This document shows, in pieces, positions 6,156 to 6,746 of a DNA stretch of 6,746 nucleotides (within the stretch, counting starts at the first letter, position 1; the number at the start of each line of letters is the position of its first letter). This DNA is from Kuafuiihalomonas sp964477875 (GTDB lineage: Bacteria; Myxococcota; Kuafuiibacteriia; Kuafuiibacteriales; Kuafuiibacteriaceae): assembly GCA_964477875.1 (NCBI GenBank), contig CAYZFR010000209.1, positions 1-6,746 on the forward strand, in the 5' to 3' direction. The position numbers and the translations under genes are program-made. Under the pieces are notes generated by a model, which made no database searches, had not been told where the DNA came from, and saw nothing but the letters and a program-made list of their open reading frames with translations.

Positions 6156-6554
6156 TCAGGTCTCGAGACGCCGGACGAGGTCGTCGAGCTCGTTCTTCCA
6201 GTCTTCGAAGTCTTCTTCGCTCTCTTCCCAGTGCGGTCGGAGCGGCGACTCCTCGAGGGCGGTGCGAACCGCGCCTTCGGCTTTCGCGACCACCACAGGG
6301 TCGGGCTTGGGTTTGTCGATCAGCCAGGCGTTGGCTTCCTCCGGCATGTCGCTGGAGCGCTTGCCGATCCGTGCCGCCACCAGCTCGGCAGCGACGAGCG
6401 CGCGGTGGCAAGCGGGGATGTCGGGCGGGTTGTCCTCCGACTTCATGCGGTCCAAAGCCTCGACGAGCACCCTCGCGTCGGTGTCCTCTTTGAGCTCTGC
6501 GACGAAGTCGAGCGCGTCGTCGTTCTCGAAGACGCCAGGTCCCCAAACTCCCAT
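6156..6554 (-). CDS. DUF4259 domain protein, function unknown
   Basis: A 132-residue acidic, probably cytoplasmic protein. Its N-terminus, MGVWGPGVFENDDALDF, fits the DUF4259 pattern MGxWGxGxFxNDxAxDF, which sets the ATG at 6554 although only a weak purine-rich ribosome site (GAGCGGGG) precedes it. The rest looks mainly helical, with Ala-rich segments at 50-62 and 88-101 and a strongly acidic stretch, HWEESEEDFEDWKNELDD, at 108-125. No signal peptide, membrane segment or catalytic motif is seen. Family members are small proteins without an assigned activity that I know of. It is codirectional with the dehydrogenase but separated by 172 bp containing promoter-like elements, so it is probably a separate transcription unit. 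Confidence 0.85.
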   Translation of the reverse strand: MGVWGPGVFENDDALDFVAELKEDTDARVLVEALDRMKSEDNPPDIPACHRALVAAELVAARIGKRSSDMPEEANAWLIDKPKPDPVVVAKAEGAVRTALEESPLRPHWEESEEDFEDWKNELDDLVRRLET

Positions 6555-6617
6555 GGGCCCCGCTCTGCTATCGGAAATCGTCGCCGGCTGCGAGGCTCGA
6601 GTGGCGTGGCGGGAAAG

Positions 6618-6647
6618 AGTCTAGGGTATTCTCCCCGGGGCGCTGAA
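6618..6647 (-). promoter_or_regulatory. Weak sigma-70-like promoter candidate upstream of the DUF4259 gene
   Basis: The minus strand has TTCAGC (6647-6642), an 18-nt spacer and TAGACT (6623-6618), matching 3 of 6 and 4 of 6 consensus bases. It lies 64-93 bp upstream of the DUF4259 start. In GC-rich DNA such a match is only suggestive. Nothing else convincing was seen in 6555-6746. Confidence 0.2.
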
Positions 6648-6746
6648 TGGGAGCGGATTGTGCGGGCCCGTCGCCGAACCGAGCTCCGCTTGACCTGCGT
6701 GTTTACAGTCCCGTTGATCCCGCGAGCTCGATGGGCACGCCCCTCT

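Noticed and set aside
4457..6493. A 678-codon plus-strand open frame opposite the dehydrogenase
   Set aside because: It is antisense to a full-length, motif-complete aldehyde dehydrogenase, runs through the intergenic control region into the DUF4259 gene and has no recognisable domain. Long antisense frames are expected in GC-rich coding DNA.
6690..6746. Plus-strand TTGACC (6690-6695) with a -10-like GTTGAT 17 nt on, and an ATG at 6731, as a divergent gene start
   Set aside because: The -10 match is poor, no clear ribosome site precedes the ATG, and only five codons remain before the window ends.

Overview
This window is high-GC DNA (roughly two thirds G+C by eye). It carries four complete protein-coding genes, all on the minus strand, so transcription runs from the high coordinates toward position 1. 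The base composition, a large modular NRPS and a candidate sigma-54 promoter would fit a soil-type Gram-negative such as a myxobacterium. This is inference only: no rRNA or other phylogenetic marker is present.

Layout in transcription order: (1) 6554-6156, a small acidic DUF4259-type protein of unknown function. (2) 6155-5984, an intergenic control region with a plausible sigma-54 -24/-12 element, a 13-bp palindrome upstream of it, and an inverted repeat around the predicted transcription start. (3) 5983-4481, an NAD(P)+ aldehyde dehydrogenase of the AldB/ExaC/AcoD (acetaldehyde dehydrogenase) subfamily. (4) 4469-4095, a DUF779 protein, read from a TTG codon whose Shine-Dalgarno overlaps the dehydrogenase stop; the dehydrogenase-DUF779 pair is a recurrent two-gene unit. 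(5) 4034-3, a one-module non-ribosomal peptide synthetase with order C-A-PCP-TE, 60 bp downstream of the DUF779 gene, ending 3 bp inside the window edge. The stretch 6555-6746 holds no convincing gene, only a weak promoter candidate for the DUF4259 gene.

The dehydrogenase and DUF779 proteins probably form a small aldehyde-detoxification or alcohol-oxidation operon. The NRPS follows in the same direction with no visible terminator or clear promoter between, so read-through is possible, but a functional link is unproven. The most notable protein feature is the NRPS thioesterase, in which the usual nucleophilic serine is a cysteine (Gly-Leu-Cys-Ala-Gly) while the Asp and His of the triad are in place. 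The condensation domain lies at the extreme N-terminus, so a donor must come from another protein or a free thioester not encoded here. No PPTase, MbtH protein, exporter or second module lies in the window; any remaining cluster would be beyond position 1.
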